The notes under the pieces: generated by a model
Told to the model about the DNA's origin: nothing
Seen by the model: the letters and a program-made list of their open reading frames with translations, nothing else
Databases searched by the model: none
In this document: piece by piece, positions 1-9,349 of the stretch
Layout of the letters: each line of letters opens with the position of its first letter
Numbering within the stretch: the stretch's first letter is position 1
NCBI RefSeq assembly: GCF_039540195.1
Contig: NZ_BAABEO010000019.1
Location: 310,001 to 374,000 of the forward strand
From: Zafaria ginkgonis
GTDB taxonomy: Bacteria; Actinomycetota; Actinomycetes; Actinomycetales; Micrococcaceae
Direction of reading: 5' to 3'
Length of the DNA stretch: 64,000 bases
Translations under genes and position numbers: made by a program

Positions 1-575
1 CCACCGAGAGCGCGGTCCCCGAGGACGGCTCCACCGAGAGCGCGGCCCCTCAGAGCGAGTCCGCCGCCCCGGACACCGCCAGCGAGGTCCTGATCCTGAA
101 GGTCACCGGAGCCCAGGACGCGCCCCGCCTGCTGGGCCAGGACGAGGTCAAGCAGCTCGACGAGGCCGGCGCCCTGCCCGGCGTCGAGTTCGGCAAGGAC
201 GGCACCCCCACCATCTCCATTCCGGAGGGCAAGGAACCGCCGAACGGGCTGGCCGTGAAGGTCCTGAAGGAGGGCGACGGCGAGGCACTCACCGCCGACT
301 CGACCGTCACCGTCGACTACGTCGGGGTGCAGTGGGCCGACGGCGCCAACCACAAGGCCGGGGAGGTCTTCGACTCCAGCTACGAGACCGGACAGCCGGC
401 CACGTTCGGGCTCGGCCAGGTCATCACCGGCTGGACCAAGGGCCTGGCCGGGCAGAAGGTCGGCTCCACCGTCCTGCTGACCATCCCCGCCTCCATGGCC
501 TACGGCGACGACGGCTCCACCGGCGGCCCCACCGGCACGCTAGTGTTTGTGGTCGACATCAAGTCGGCCGAATAA
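1..575 (+). CDS. FKBP-type peptidyl-prolyl isomerase, 5' end cut by window
   Basis: The frame is open from base 3, so the start lies outside the window; about 190 residues are visible. The last 105 form an FKBP domain, with VDYVGVQWADG, FDSSY, FGLGQVITGW, AYGDDG and TLVFVVDI. Family members catalyse cis-trans isomerisation of prolyl bonds. The visible front part (about 60 residues) is rich in Ala, Ser, Glu and Pro and repeats STESA. A linker of this kind commonly follows a signal peptide in actinobacterial FKBPs, so an exported lipoprotein is likely, but the signal itself is not seen. A second, cytosolic-type FKBP follows after 45 bases, probably in the same transcript. Family assignment is secure; location is inferred. 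Confidence 0.9.
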   Translation, partial: TESAVPEDGSTESAAPQSESAAPDTASEVLILKVTGAQDAPRLLGQDEVKQLDEAGALPGVEFGKDGTPTISIPEGKEPPNGLAVKVLKEGDGEALTADSTVTVDYVGVQWADGANHKAGEVFDSSYETGQPATFGLGQVITGWTKGLAGQKVGSTVLLTIPASMAYGDDGSTGGPTGTLVFVVDIKSAE

Positions 576-620
576 TCCCCGGCCACACCAACCCGGCCGA
601 ACAACCCCAGAGAGGACACC

Positions 621-1016
621 ATGTCTTTCGGTAAGCGCGAATACGACCGCACCAAGCCCGAGATCGAGTTCCCCGGCGACACCCCGCCGGCCGACCTCGT
701 CATCGAGGACCTGATCGTCGGCGACGGCACCGAGGCCGTCCCGGGCAGCACCGTCTCCGCCCACTACGTCGGCGTCGCCTGGTCCACCGGCGAGGAGTTC
801 GACTCCTCGTGGGGCCGCGGCGCGCCGCTGGACTTCACCGTGGGCATCGGCCAGGTCATCCAGGGCTGGGACCAGGGCCTGCTGGGCATGAAGGTCGGCG
901 GCCGCCGCCGCCTCGAGATCCCGGCGCCCCTGGCCTACGGCGACCGCGGCGCCGGCGCCCTGATCGGCCCGGGCGAGACCCTGATCTTCGTCGTCGACCT
1001 GGTGGGCGTCCGCTAA
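621..1016 (+). CDS. FKBP-type peptidyl-prolyl cis-trans isomerase (short, cytosolic)
   Basis: A 131-residue single-domain FKBP with no signal peptide. The conserved run is visible: VSAHYVGVAW and FDSSWGRG (about residues 45-65), then GIGQVIQGWDQGLLGMKVGG, the AYGDRGAG flap and a final TLIFVVDL strand. It should accelerate prolyl isomerisation during folding in the cytoplasm. The ATG is preceded by GAGAGGA at good spacing. It follows the exported-type FKBP gene by 45 bases and is closed by a strong hairpin at 1043-1082, so the two FKBP genes end one transcript ahead of pafBC. Two adjacent FKBP genes in this position are usual in Arthrobacter-like genomes. Confidence 0.95.
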   Translation: MSFGKREYDRTKPEIEFPGDTPPADLVIEDLIVGDGTEAVPGSTVSAHYVGVAWSTGEEFDSSWGRGAPLDFTVGIGQVIQGWDQGLLGMKVGGRRRLEIPAPLAYGDRGAGALIGPGETLIFVVDLVGVR

Positions 1017-1042
1017 GACACCTCCCGGTACCGGCAAACCCC

Positions 1043-1082
1043 AAGGCGGGCCGGACGCGCAGATGCGCGTCCGGCCCGCCTT
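1043..1082 (+). terminator. Perfect 18-bp hairpin after the FKBP genes
   Basis: Arms 1043-1060 and 1065-1082 pair perfectly around the four-base loop AGAT. The right arm ends in TT but no long T tract follows, as is common in GC-rich actinobacteria. It separates the FKBP genes from pafBC. Confidence 0.8.
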
Positions 1083-1132
1083 GCGCGTGGGGGCCGCGCC
1101 CGGAGGCCCCGGCGCATAGTAACGTAGCCAGC

Positions 1133-3172
1133 GTGCCAGCCAAACGAATCGATGACGCCCCCTCGCGGACCGAGAAGCTCGTCAGCCTGACGTACGCCCT
1201 GCTGTACCGCAAGCGCGGCTACTCGCGGGCGGAGCTGCGCGAGATCGTCGACGACTACCGGGGGCTCGGCGACGAGGCCTTCGAGCGCAAGTTCGAGCGC
1301 GACAAGGAGGACCTGCGCCAGCTCGGGATCCCCGTCGAAACCCTCACCGAGGACGGCTTCTTCGACGGCGACCGGCAGCTGACCCGCTACCGCATCCTGC
1401 CCGAGAAATACCGCCTGCCCCCGGTCGCCTTCGACCCGGCCGAGGCCGCCGCACTCGCACTGGCCTCCAAGGTCTGGAAGGACCCGGCCCTGGGCACGGC
1501 CGCCTCCCGGGCCGCCAACCGCATGCTGCTGGCCGGCCTGCTCGATGCCGAGGCCGCCTTCGAGGGCCACGCGGCGCGGCTGCACGCCGGCGACGCCGTC
1601 TTCACCGACGTCCTGCGCGCCGCCTGGGAGGAGGCGCCGATCCGCTTCACCTACCGGGCCGTCGACGGCACCGAATCCCGGCGCCGCGTCGAACCCTGGG
1701 GCGTGGGCAGCCGGTTCGGCAACTGGTACCTGGTGGGGCTGGACCGCGACCGCGGCGAGGAACGCATGTTCCGCCTCTCCCGCATCACCAGCGACATCGC
1801 CCGCCTCGGCGGCACCATGAAACGTCCCGAGGGGTTCCGCATCGCCGAGCACCTGGACCGGCTGGACCCGGCCTCGGCCATGACCCCCGCCGCCGCGGAC
1901 GTGCTGCCCGGCCGCGGCCTGGCCCTGCGCATCGCCGCCGCCGACGACGCCGGCATCCCCGCCCTGCCCGCCATCGGCCTGCCCGGAACCGACGGGCCCG
2001 ACGCCGGCACCGCCGACGGGCGCGAGTCCGTCGCCTTCCGCTACCACGACGCGGAGGCCGCCGCCGCCGAACTGGCCGAACTGGGTCCCGCGGCCCGGGT
2101 CACCGGCCCGCCGGAGCTGCGCGACGCCGTCGTGCACCGGCTGCGCGCCGCGCTTCAGGCCCAGCGCGCCTCCCGGCCGGCCTACCAGCTCAAGCCCTCC
2201 CGCTCCGGCGGCCGCCCGGCCGCGACCAAGGTGGTGGCCCGGGCCCTGGACATCGTCGCCTTCGTGGTGCGCCACGGCGCGCCCACCGTCGAGGAGACCG
2301 CGGCGCACTTCGGCCTGACCAAGGCCGCGCTGCTGGAGGACCTGGCCATGATCCGCATGTGCGGGGTGCCCAACGGGCTCCCGGACGAGCTGATCGAGGT
2401 CGAGTGGGAGACCGGGGTGGTCACCGTCGGCAACGCCGAGGGCCTGGCCGACCCGGTCCGGCTGAACCTGCTCGAGGCGTTCTCCCTGACGGTGGGCCTG
2501 CAGGCGATCCTGGACCTGCCGGACACGGGCGAACGCACCGCCGTCGCCTCCGCCCTGGCCAAGCTGACCGAGGCGGCGGGGGAGTTCGGGCAGCTGGGCC
2601 GGATCGTGTCGACGCGCCTGGCCTCCGCCGAGGACGGGGAGCGGACCGCGGTGCTGGCCGACGCCGTCCGCGCACGCAGCGTGCTGCGCCTGGAGTACCA
2701 CAACCGCGTCCGCGAGGAGATCACCGTGCGCGAGGTGGAGCCGGTGCGCCTGCTCGAGGACGGCGGACGCACCTACCTGCAGGCCTGGTGCCGCCAGGCC
2801 TGCGCCCCGCGCAACTTCCGCACCGACCGGATCCTGGGCGCCACGGCCTCGGGGGAAACCTTCGAGGCCGGCGAACGCCACGCCGGCGTCGGGGAGGCGC
2901 TGTACACCGCCGCGGACACGGACGCGGTGGTGGTGCTGGCCTTCTCCGCGCGCCTGGGCCGGATCGTGGACGACTACGCCCCCACCCGCACGGCCGCGCT
3001 GGCCGGGGGAGGGACCGCCGCCGAGGTGCGCATCGCGGCCCCCGAGCACCTGCCCGGACTGGTGGCCCGCCACGGCGGCGAGGTCGCCGTGCTGGAACCG
3101 GCCGGGCACGCGGACGCCGTGGCCGGATGGCTGGAATCGGCGCTGGCCCTCTACGGAAAGGAGGGCCTGTGA
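1133..3172 (+). CDS. pafBC: Fused PafB-PafC WYL-domain regulator of the DNA damage response
   Basis: A 679-residue protein made of two tandem units of winged helix-turn-helix, WYL domain and C-terminal extension. Unit 1 starts at the N terminus (SLTYALLYRKRGYSRAELRE) and its WYL core includes NWYLVGLDRDRG. Unit 2 starts near residue 365 (KVVARALDIVAFVVRHGAP) and includes RTYLQAWCRQ. PafB and PafC activate many DNA-damage genes independently of LexA in mycobacteria; in Arthrobacter they occur naturally as one chain, as here. The GTG at 1133 was chosen because homology begins there. The possible -10 TAACGT (1120-1125) lies 8 bases upstream with no Shine-Dalgarno, which suggests a leaderless mRNA. 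The stop overlaps the next ATG (TGATG). Confidence 0.93.
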   Translation: MPAKRIDDAPSRTEKLVSLTYALLYRKRGYSRAELREIVDDYRGLGDEAFERKFERDKEDLRQLGIPVETLTEDGFFDGDRQLTRYRILPEKYRLPPVAFDPAEAAALALASKVWKDPALGTAASRAANRMLLAGLLDAEAAFEGHAARLHAGDAVFTDVLRAAWEEAPIRFTYRAVDGTESRRRVEPWGVGSRFGNWYLVGLDRDRGEERMFRLSRITSDIARLGGTMKRPEGFRIAEHLDRLDPASAMTPAAADVLPGRGLALRIAAADDAGIPALPAIGLPGTDGPDAGTADGRESVAFRYHDAEAAAAELAELGPAARVTGPPELRDAVVHRLRAALQAQRASRPAYQLKPSRSGGRPAATKVVARALDIVAFVVRHGAPTVEETAAHFGLTKAALLEDLAMIRMCGVPNGLPDELIEVEWETGVVTVGNAEGLADPVRLNLLEAFSLTVGLQAILDLPDTGERTAVASALAKLTEAAGEFGQLGRIVSTRLASAEDGERTAVLADAVRARSVLRLEYHNRVREEITVREVEPVRLLEDGGRTYLQAWCRQACAPRNFRTDRILGATASGETFEAGERHAGVGEALYTAADTDAVVVLAFSARLGRIVDDYAPTRTAALAGGGTAAEVRIAAPEHLPGLVARHGGEVAVLEPAGHADAVAGWLESALALYGKEGL

Positions 3173-3525
3173 TGCCCTGGTGGTTCTGGATCCTGCTGTG
3201 GATGTTCCTGGCGGCGGCCGCCGCCCTGTTCGTGGTGCTGTGCGGCATCCGGCTCTTCCGCGGCTTCATGCGCCTGGCCGACGACACCGGCCAGGCGATG
3301 GACCGGCTCGGGCTCGGCGCCCTTGAGGGCGATGCGGTGCCGGCGGCCCGCGCCCCCGGCGGCGCACCCGTGGGAACGGACGCGCTCTTCCGCGATCCGG
3401 GCGAGGCGCGCCTGGAATACCAGGCCGGCAAGTGGAGCCGGCGCGAGGCCAGGAGGCAGCGCCGGATCGCGCGCAAGCGCCGGGCGGGGCAGCCGCAACG
3501 GTGGCGGGACCTCCATCCGCTGTGA
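3172..3525 (+). CDS. Small membrane protein, unknown function
   Basis: A 117-residue protein with one or two hydrophobic segments at the N terminus (WWFWILLWMFLAAAAALFVV, residues 3-22, continuing to about 27) and a very basic tail (RREARRQRRIARKRR, near residue 95). I do not recognise a family. The ATG overlaps the pafBC stop by one base, so translation is probably coupled. The gene sits between pafBC and tatA, where many Arthrobacter-like genomes carry a comparable small membrane protein. The charge pattern predicts a cytoplasmic basic tail. Confidence 0.75.
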   Translation: MPWWFWILLWMFLAAAAALFVVLCGIRLFRGFMRLADDTGQAMDRLGLGALEGDAVPAARAPGGAPVGTDALFRDPGEARLEYQAGKWSRREARRQRRIARKRRAGQPQRWRDLHPL

Positions 3526-3556
3526 CGTAGACTTGAAGGGACGAAAGGAAGTACCC

Positions 3557-3793
3557 ATGTTTGCTGGCCTCCAGGGATGGCATCTGGTCATCATCATCGT
3601 GCTTGCCCTCCTGCTGTTCGGGGCCCCGAAGCTTCCCGGACTGGCCCGCTCGATCGGCCAGTCGCTGCGCATCTTCAAGTCCGAGGTGCGCCAGATGAAG
3701 GACGAGGATCCGAAGCCCGGCGCTTCCACCGCCTCCGGCGAAACCGTCGAGGGCAAGGTCGTCGAACCCGACCAGCGTGACCGCAACGCCTAG
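3557..3793 (+). CDS. tatA: Sec-independent protein translocase TatA
   Basis: A 78-residue TatA. One N-terminal membrane helix (HLVIIIVLALLLFGAPKLP, about residues 9-27) is followed by the conserved FG hinge, an amphipathic helix (LARSIGQSLRIFKSEVRQM) and a short acidic, unstructured tail. TatA oligomers form the path through which folded twin-arginine proteins cross the membrane, together with TatC encoded next. The ATG has AAAGGAAG in front. tatC begins 6 bases after the stop. No tatB-like gene is nearby, as expected because actinobacterial tatB lies elsewhere. A likely Tat client in this window is the Rieske protein QcrA. Confidence 0.95.
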   Translation: MFAGLQGWHLVIIIVLALLLFGAPKLPGLARSIGQSLRIFKSEVRQMKDEDPKPGASTASGETVEGKVVEPDQRDRNA

Positions 3794-3799
3794 CAGAAC

Positions 3800-4651
3800 G
3801 TGACGACGAAGGCAGCGGGACGCAAGTCCAACCCCGAGGGGCGGATGGCGCTCAAAGAGCACCTGATCGAGCTCCGCAACCGGCTTTTTGTGGCACTCGT
3901 GGCGCTCTTTTTGGCCACCATCGGCGGGTTCTTCCTGTACTACCCGGCCCTGGACCTGTTGATGCAGCCGCTGGTGGACATCGGCGGCACCCCCAACTTC
4001 GGGACGGCCGTTTCGCCCTTCGACATGATGATCAAGGTCTCGGTGTTCCTGGGCCTGATCATCGCCAGCCCGGTGATCCTCTACGAACTGTGGGCTTTCA
4101 TCGTTCCGGGCCTGAAGAAGAAGGAAAAGCGCACGGCGCTGGCCTTCATCGCCGCCGCCGTGCCGCTGTTCCTCGGCGGCATCTGGCTGGGCTACTGGGT
4201 CCTGCCGCACGCGCTGGGCTTCTTCATTTCGCTGACCCCGGCCAACGCGGAAAACTTCATCCTCGCCAACGAGTACCTGGCCTTCGTCCTGCGCCTGCTG
4301 CTCGCGTTCGGCGTCGCCATGCTTGTCCCGGTGCTGATGGTGGGCCTGAACATGGTCGGCATCCTTCCGGGCAAGCTGATCGTCAAGAACTGGCGCATCA
4401 CGGTCTTCCTGATCGCCCTGGTCTCCGCCATGGCGGCCCCGGGCGGCGACGCGATGACCATGTTCGTGCTGGCCGGCCCGCTGGTGGTGCTGTTCGCCGC
4501 AGCGACCGTCGTCTGCCTCTCCAACGACAAGCGCCGGGCCAGGCGCCGGGCGGCCCTGGAGGCGGAGAACGCCGCGGCAGCCGGAGGAACGGGCTCCACC
4601 CTCGGCGGGGCGAACGGCATCGACGCACCGAAGGACCTCGAAAACATCTAG
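3800..4651 (+). CDS. tatC: Sec-independent protein translocase TatC
   Basis: A 283-residue polytopic protein with the TatC signature near the N terminus (MALKEHLIELRNRL) and about six membrane helices. TatC recognises the twin-arginine signal peptide and recruits TatA. GTG at 3800 was preferred over the in-frame ATG at 3845: actinobacterial TatC proteins usually carry an N-terminal extension ending in an N-P-x-x-x-M sequence like the NPEGRM here, and the GTG lies 6 bases after the tatA stop. The C-terminal tail is hydrophilic and Ala-rich. tatA and tatC form one transcript that probably continues into helY, 73 bases downstream. Confidence 0.95.
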   Translation: MTTKAAGRKSNPEGRMALKEHLIELRNRLFVALVALFLATIGGFFLYYPALDLLMQPLVDIGGTPNFGTAVSPFDMMIKVSVFLGLIIASPVILYELWAFIVPGLKKKEKRTALAFIAAAVPLFLGGIWLGYWVLPHALGFFISLTPANAENFILANEYLAFVLRLLLAFGVAMLVPVLMVGLNMVGILPGKLIVKNWRITVFLIALVSAMAAPGGDAMTMFVLAGPLVVLFAAATVVCLSNDKRRARRRAALEAENAAAAGGTGSTLGGANGIDAPKDLENI

Positions 4652-4724
4652 GGCCGCCGGAGGGTCGCCTCCCGGAGGCGTCGCCCAAGGCCCCCGCCGC
4701 ACCGACCCCCGAAAGACAGGCACC

Positions 4725-7562
4725 ATGAGCTCCCCGGCCGAACGCTACGCGGCATCCCGGCAGAGGGCCGCCGAGGCCAAGACCCGGCTGCACGCCTTCC
4801 GGCAAACCCTCGACTTCGAACTGGATCCGTTCCAGGCCGACGCCTGCAAGGCGGTGGAGGACGGCAAGGGCGTCCTGGTGGCCGCGCCCACCGGGGCCGG
4901 CAAGACCGTGGTGGGGGAGTTCGCCGTCTACATGGCCCTGCAGCGGGGCCTGAAGACGTTCTACACCACCCCCATCAAGGCGCTGAGCAACCAGAAGTAC
5001 GCCGAGCTGGCCGCCCGCTACGGCGCCGAGCGGGTGGGGCTGCTCACCGGCGACACCACCATCAACGGCGATGCCGACGTGGTCGTGATGACCACCGAGG
5101 TGCTGCGCAACATGCTCTACGCCGATTCGGACACCCTCACCGGCCTGGCCTACGTCGTGATGGACGAGGTCCACTATCTCGCCGACAAGTTCCGCGGCGC
5201 CGTCTGGGAGGAAGTGATCATCCACCTGCCCTCCGAGGTGCAGGTGGTGTCCCTGAGCGCCACGGTCTCCAACGCCGAGGAGTTCGGCGGGTGGCTGGAC
5301 ACCGTGCGCGGGGACACCGAGATCGTGGTCACCGAGCACCGCCCGATCCCGCTATGGCAGCACGTCATGGTCGGCGGACGGCTGCTGGACCTGTTCGCCG
5401 GGGAGGTGTCCTTCGACGAGGCCGCGGCCGAAGGGTCCACCGGCGCCGAGCAACGCATCGCGGTGAACCCCGAACTGACCAAGCTCGCCCAGCGCGACAT
5501 GCGCAGCGGCTTCCGCTCCGGCGGGGCCCGCGGCCGCGGTCCCGGGCACGGCAGGGGCCCGGCCCGGCCCCAGCAGGTCCCGGTGGACCGGTACAAGGTC
5601 ACCCGTCCGGAGATGGTCCTGTCCCTGGACCGTGCGGGGCTGCTGCCGGCGATCGTGTTCATCTTCTCCCGCAAGGGCTGCGACGCCGCCGTCGCCCAGT
5701 GCGTGCGCTCCGGCCTGGCCCTGACCACCGAGGCCGAGGCGCAGCGCATCGAGCAGGCCATCGACCTGGCCGCCTACGAACTGCCCCCGGACGACCTGGA
5801 GGTGCTCGGCTTCTGGGCCTGGCGCGAGGGCCTGCTGCGCGGCTTCGCGGCCCACCACGCCGGCCTGCTGCCGATCTTCAAGGAGGTCGTGGAGAAGCTC
5901 TTCGCCCAAGGCCTGGTCAAGGCGGTCTTCGCCACCGAAACCCTGGCCCTGGGCGTGAACATGCCCGCCCGCTCCGTGATCCTGGAGAAGCTGGAGAAGT
6001 TCAACGGGGAGCAGCACGTCTCCATCACCGCCGGCGAATACACCCAGCTCACCGGACGCGCCGGCCGCCGCGGCATCGACGTGGAGGGACACGCCGCCGT
6101 GCTCTGGCAGCCGGGCACCGACCCGGCGGCCGTCGCCGGCCTGGCTTCGCGCCGCACCTACCCGCTGAACTCCAGCTTCCGGCCCACCTACAACATGAGC
6201 CTGAACCTGACCGCCCAGTTCGGCCGCGAGCGGGCCCGCAGGATCCTGGAGTCTTCCTTCGCCCAGTTCCAGGCGGACCGCTCCGTGGTGGGCCTGGCCC
6301 GCCAGGTGCGCAGCCGGGAGGAGTCGCTGGCCGGCTACGCCAAGGCCATGACCTGCCACCTGGGCGACTTCTCCGAGTACGCCAGGCTGCGCCAGGAACT
6401 GGAGGCCGCCGAGAAGGACGCCTCCCGCACCGCCCACCGGGCCCGCCGCAGCGCGGCCGCCGAGTCCCTTGAGCAGCTGGTGCCCGGCGACGTGATCGAC
6501 GTCCCCGGCCCCCGCCAGCTGGGCCGCGCCGTGGTGATCGCGCTGTCCGATTCGCTGCGCGACCCGCGCCCCACCGTGCTCACCGAGGACCGGCAGATCC
6601 GGCGCATCGGCCCGCAGGACCTGAACGGGCCGCTGGAGGTGATCTCCCGCATCCGCATCCCCAAGGCGTTCACCGGCAAGTCGCCCAAGGAACGCCGTGA
6701 CCTGGCGGCCTCGATGCGCAACGCCCTGCACGAGCACCGTCCCCCGCGCCGCGGGGCCGCCGGCTTCGACTTCGGCGGCAGCGACCGGCAGGAGGCGCGC
6801 ATCGCCGACCTGCGCCGCCGGCTCAAGCGCCACCCCTGCCACGGCTGTTCCGAACGCGAGGACCACCTGCGCTGGGCGGACCGCTGGATCAAGCTGCGCC
6901 AGGAGACCGACCGCCTGGCCGCGCAGATCAGCGGCCGCACCAACACCATCGCCAAGACCTTCGACCGGGTCTGCGCGGTGCTGGCCCACTACGGCTACCT
7001 GGCCCCCGAGCCGGAACCGGAGGAGGGCGGGGACGTTGTGCTCCCGGCCTTCCCCCCGGCCGGGAACCGGCTGCGCCGGATCTACGGCGAACGCGACCTG
7101 CTGACCTCGCTGGTGCTCGAATCCGGGGCGCTGGAGGGGATGAACGCGGCCGAACTGGCAGGGTTCGTCACCACGCTGGTCTACCAGGCCAAGCGCGAGG
7201 AAGGCGGCGTGGGCCCGAAGATGCCCACCCCGGCCATCGAGAAGGCGTGGGAAACGGCAGTGCGGGCCTGGTCCGGGCTGACCGACCTGGAAGAGGCCAA
7301 CCGGCTGCCGGAGACCGCCGAACCCGAATCCGGCCTGGTCTGGCCGATGTACCACTGGGCGCGCGGCAAGGACCTGAAGCAATGCCTGCTCGGCACCGAC
7401 CTGGCCGCCGGGGACTTCGTGCGCTGGGCCAAGCAGGTGATCGACACCCTGGACCAGTTGGCCAAGATCCCCGACCTGCCCCGGCCCCTGGCCCGCCAGT
7501 GCATCGCGGCGGTCGAATCCGTCCGCCGCGGCGTCGTCGCCTACTCGAGCATCGCCGAATAG
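4725..7562 (+). CDS. helY: Ski2-like DEAD/DEAH-box helicase HelY
   Basis: A 945-residue superfamily 2 helicase. Motif I is APTGAGKT (residues 54-61), motif II DEVH (147-150), motif III SAT, and motif VI QLTGRAGRRG (441-450). A glycine/arginine-rich loop interrupts the region between the two RecA-like domains (near 260-290). The C-terminal part matches the Ski2/Mtr4-like family and contains a CHGCSERE cysteine pair near residue 705. These enzymes are ATP-dependent RNA or DNA helicases; the exact role of HelY is not settled. The order pafBC-tatA-tatC-helY is conserved across actinobacteria and supports the name. The ATG follows GAAAGACAGG. Confidence 0.93.
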   Translation: MSSPAERYAASRQRAAEAKTRLHAFRQTLDFELDPFQADACKAVEDGKGVLVAAPTGAGKTVVGEFAVYMALQRGLKTFYTTPIKALSNQKYAELAARYGAERVGLLTGDTTINGDADVVVMTTEVLRNMLYADSDTLTGLAYVVMDEVHYLADKFRGAVWEEVIIHLPSEVQVVSLSATVSNAEEFGGWLDTVRGDTEIVVTEHRPIPLWQHVMVGGRLLDLFAGEVSFDEAAAEGSTGAEQRIAVNPELTKLAQRDMRSGFRSGGARGRGPGHGRGPARPQQVPVDRYKVTRPEMVLSLDRAGLLPAIVFIFSRKGCDAAVAQCVRSGLALTTEAEAQRIEQAIDLAAYELPPDDLEVLGFWAWREGLLRGFAAHHAGLLPIFKEVVEKLFAQGLVKAVFATETLALGVNMPARSVILEKLEKFNGEQHVSITAGEYTQLTGRAGRRGIDVEGHAAVLWQPGTDPAAVAGLASRRTYPLNSSFRPTYNMSLNLTAQFGRERARRILESSFAQFQADRSVVGLARQVRSREESLAGYAKAMTCHLGDFSEYARLRQELEAAEKDASRTAHRARRSAAAESLEQLVPGDVIDVPGPRQLGRAVVIALSDSLRDPRPTVLTEDRQIRRIGPQDLNGPLEVISRIRIPKAFTGKSPKERRDLAASMRNALHEHRPPRRGAAGFDFGGSDRQEARIADLRRRLKRHPCHGCSEREDHLRWADRWIKLRQETDRLAAQISGRTNTIAKTFDRVCAVLAHYGYLAPEPEPEEGGDVVLPAFPPAGNRLRRIYGERDLLTSLVLESGALEGMNAAELAGFVTTLVYQAKREEGGVGPKMPTPAIEKAWETAVRAWSGLTDLEEANRLPETAEPESGLVWPMYHWARGKDLKQCLLGTDLAAGDFVRWAKQVIDTLDQLAKIPDLPRPLARQCIAAVESVRRGVVAYSSIAE

Positions 7563-7607
7563 CCCCCCGGGCCCGCGCCCGGCACCCCCCTGGAAAGGAA
7601 CACCCCC

Positions 7608-9218
7608 ATGTCTTCGCTGGTCCTGTACCGGAACGGTTCCATCTACAGCGCGGCCGACCCGTTCGCCACCGCCATGCTGGTGGAGGGCGGGACCGTGGCG
7701 TGGGTCGGGTCCGAGTCGGCGGCCTCGGCGCTGCTGGATGCGCGCATGGAGGTCGTGGACCTCGAGGGCGCCCTGGTGGCCCCGGCGTTCTTCGATTCGC
7801 ACGTGCACCTGACCGAAACCGGGCTGGCGCTGTCCGCCCTGGACCTGCGCGGGGCCGGATCGCTGGCCCAGGCGCTGGACGCCGTCGCCGGCCACGCCGC
7901 CGCCGGGGCCGGCCCGGTGTTCGGTTCCGGATGGGACGAGACCGCGTGGCCGGAGGGCCGCGGCCCCTCCGCCGAGGAACTCGAGCGCGCCGCCGGAGGC
8001 CGCGACGTCTACCTGGCCCGGGTGGACCTGCACTCGGCGGCCGTCAGCACCGGCCTGGCGGTGCGCACCGGCATCGCCGCGCACGAGGGCTGGGACGGCG
8101 ACGGGCGGGTCCACGGTCCGGCCCATGCGGCCATCCGCGCCGCCGTCCTGGACCTGGACGGCGCCACCCGCGCCGGGCTCCAGCGCCGAGGGCTGGAACA
8201 CCTGGCCGCCAACGGCTACGCCGCGGCCGCGGAAATGGCGGCCCCCCACCTGGCCGGGCGCGAAGACCTTGAGGCGCTGTTCCGCACGCTGGAAGCCGAC
8301 GGCTCCGCCCTGCCGCGCATCTACGCCTACTGGGGCGAGGCCGTCGAGACCGCGGACCAGGCCCGTTCCCTGGCCGGCTCGTTCGGCGGGCGCCTCGCCG
8401 GGCTGGGCGGGGACCTGAACGTGGACGGGTCGATCGGCTCGCGCACCGCCCGGCTGCGCGCCCCCTACGCCGACGCCCCCCACACCCGCGGCACCCTGCA
8501 CCTGGACGCGGACGCCATCGCGGCCCACGTCGCGGCCTGCTCGGCCGCCGGCATCCAGGCCGGCTTCCACGCGATCGGCGACGCCGCGATCGACGAGACG
8601 GTCGCCGGGTTCACGCTGGCCGCCGAACGCGTTGGCCTGGCCGCGGTGCAGGCAGGCCGCCACCGCCTCGAGCACGCGGAAATGGCGGACGACGCCGCGA
8701 TCCAGGCGCTGCTCGGCTTCGGCGTGACGGCCTCCCTCCAGCCGCTCTTCGACGCCGCCTGGGGCGGGGACGGGGGACTGTACGCGCGCAGGCTGGGCGC
8801 CGAGCGTGCCGCGGGCATGAACGAGGTCGGACGGTACCTCGCCGCCGGGGTGCCGGTGTGCCTGGGCTCGGACAGCCCCGTGGTTCCGGCCAGCCCCTGG
8901 CTGGCGGTGAAGGCCTGCCTGGAACTGAATTCCGAGCGGGCGCGGATCTCCGCACGCGCGGCATTCCTGGCCCACACCCGCGCCGGGTACCGGGCGGTGG
9001 GGGAGCCGTCCCCGCTGGCCGGGCAGCTGGGCCCGGGCACGGAGGCGACCTTCGCCGTGTGGCAGGCCTCCGAGCTGGCCGTGCAGACCCCCGACCTGCG
9101 GGTGTCCTCCTGGAGCACCGATGCCCGCGCCGGCACCCCCATGCTGCCGGTGCTGGACGAGGGGGCCCCGCGGTGCCTGCGCACGGTGCGTGCCGGGCGC
9201 GTGATCTTCGACGCCTGA
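7608..9218 (+). CDS. YtcJ-like metal-dependent amidohydrolase
   Basis: A 536-residue amidohydrolase of the YtcJ group. Metal-ligand motifs are visible: FFDSHVHL (about residue 62), later HAIGDAAID (about 320), HRLEHAEM (about 350) and a late LGSDSP (about 420). Members hydrolyse amide or related bonds in small molecules with one or two bound metals; the substrate cannot be read from sequence. Length is normal for the group. It has its own GGAAAGGA site and starts 45 bases after helY, so it may be cotranscribed. No signal peptide is seen; a cytosolic enzyme is likely. Confidence 0.88.
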   Translation: MSSLVLYRNGSIYSAADPFATAMLVEGGTVAWVGSESAASALLDARMEVVDLEGALVAPAFFDSHVHLTETGLALSALDLRGAGSLAQALDAVAGHAAAGAGPVFGSGWDETAWPEGRGPSAEELERAAGGRDVYLARVDLHSAAVSTGLAVRTGIAAHEGWDGDGRVHGPAHAAIRAAVLDLDGATRAGLQRRGLEHLAANGYAAAAEMAAPHLAGREDLEALFRTLEADGSALPRIYAYWGEAVETADQARSLAGSFGGRLAGLGGDLNVDGSIGSRTARLRAPYADAPHTRGTLHLDADAIAAHVAACSAAGIQAGFHAIGDAAIDETVAGFTLAAERVGLAAVQAGRHRLEHAEMADDAAIQALLGFGVTASLQPLFDAAWGGDGGLYARRLGAERAAGMNEVGRYLAAGVPVCLGSDSPVVPASPWLAVKACLELNSERARISARAAFLAHTRAGYRAVGEPSPLAGQLGPGTEATFAVWQASELAVQTPDLRVSSWSTDARAGTPMLPVLDEGAPRCLRTVRAGRVIFDA

Positions 9219-9314
9219 TTTCCCGTATCCCCGAGGTGAACGGCGCCTCCTTCCGGAGCGCCCCTACCCGGGCCTGACATGCGGTGATGTTGGTTGTCAC
9301 TGGTCAGTAAATGG

Positions 9315-9342
9315 TTGACAGCCGGTAACTTCCGGATACGCT
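9315..9342 (+). promoter_or_regulatory. Likely housekeeping promoter ahead of the structured RNA region
   Basis: TTGACA (9315-9320) and TACGCT (9337-9342) are separated by 16 bases. The perfect -35 is unusual in this genome, and the -10 fits TANNNT. Transcription would start near 9350, just before a run of hairpins that ends in a terminator-like stem. Confidence 0.55.
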
Positions 9343-9349
9343 GGACCTG

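Noticed and set aside
5352..8975. Minus-strand open frame of about 1200 codons opposite helY and the amidohydrolase
   Set aside because: Repetitive Gly/Ala/Arg/His composition, no motifs, no ribosome site; both plus-strand genes have complete domain signatures.
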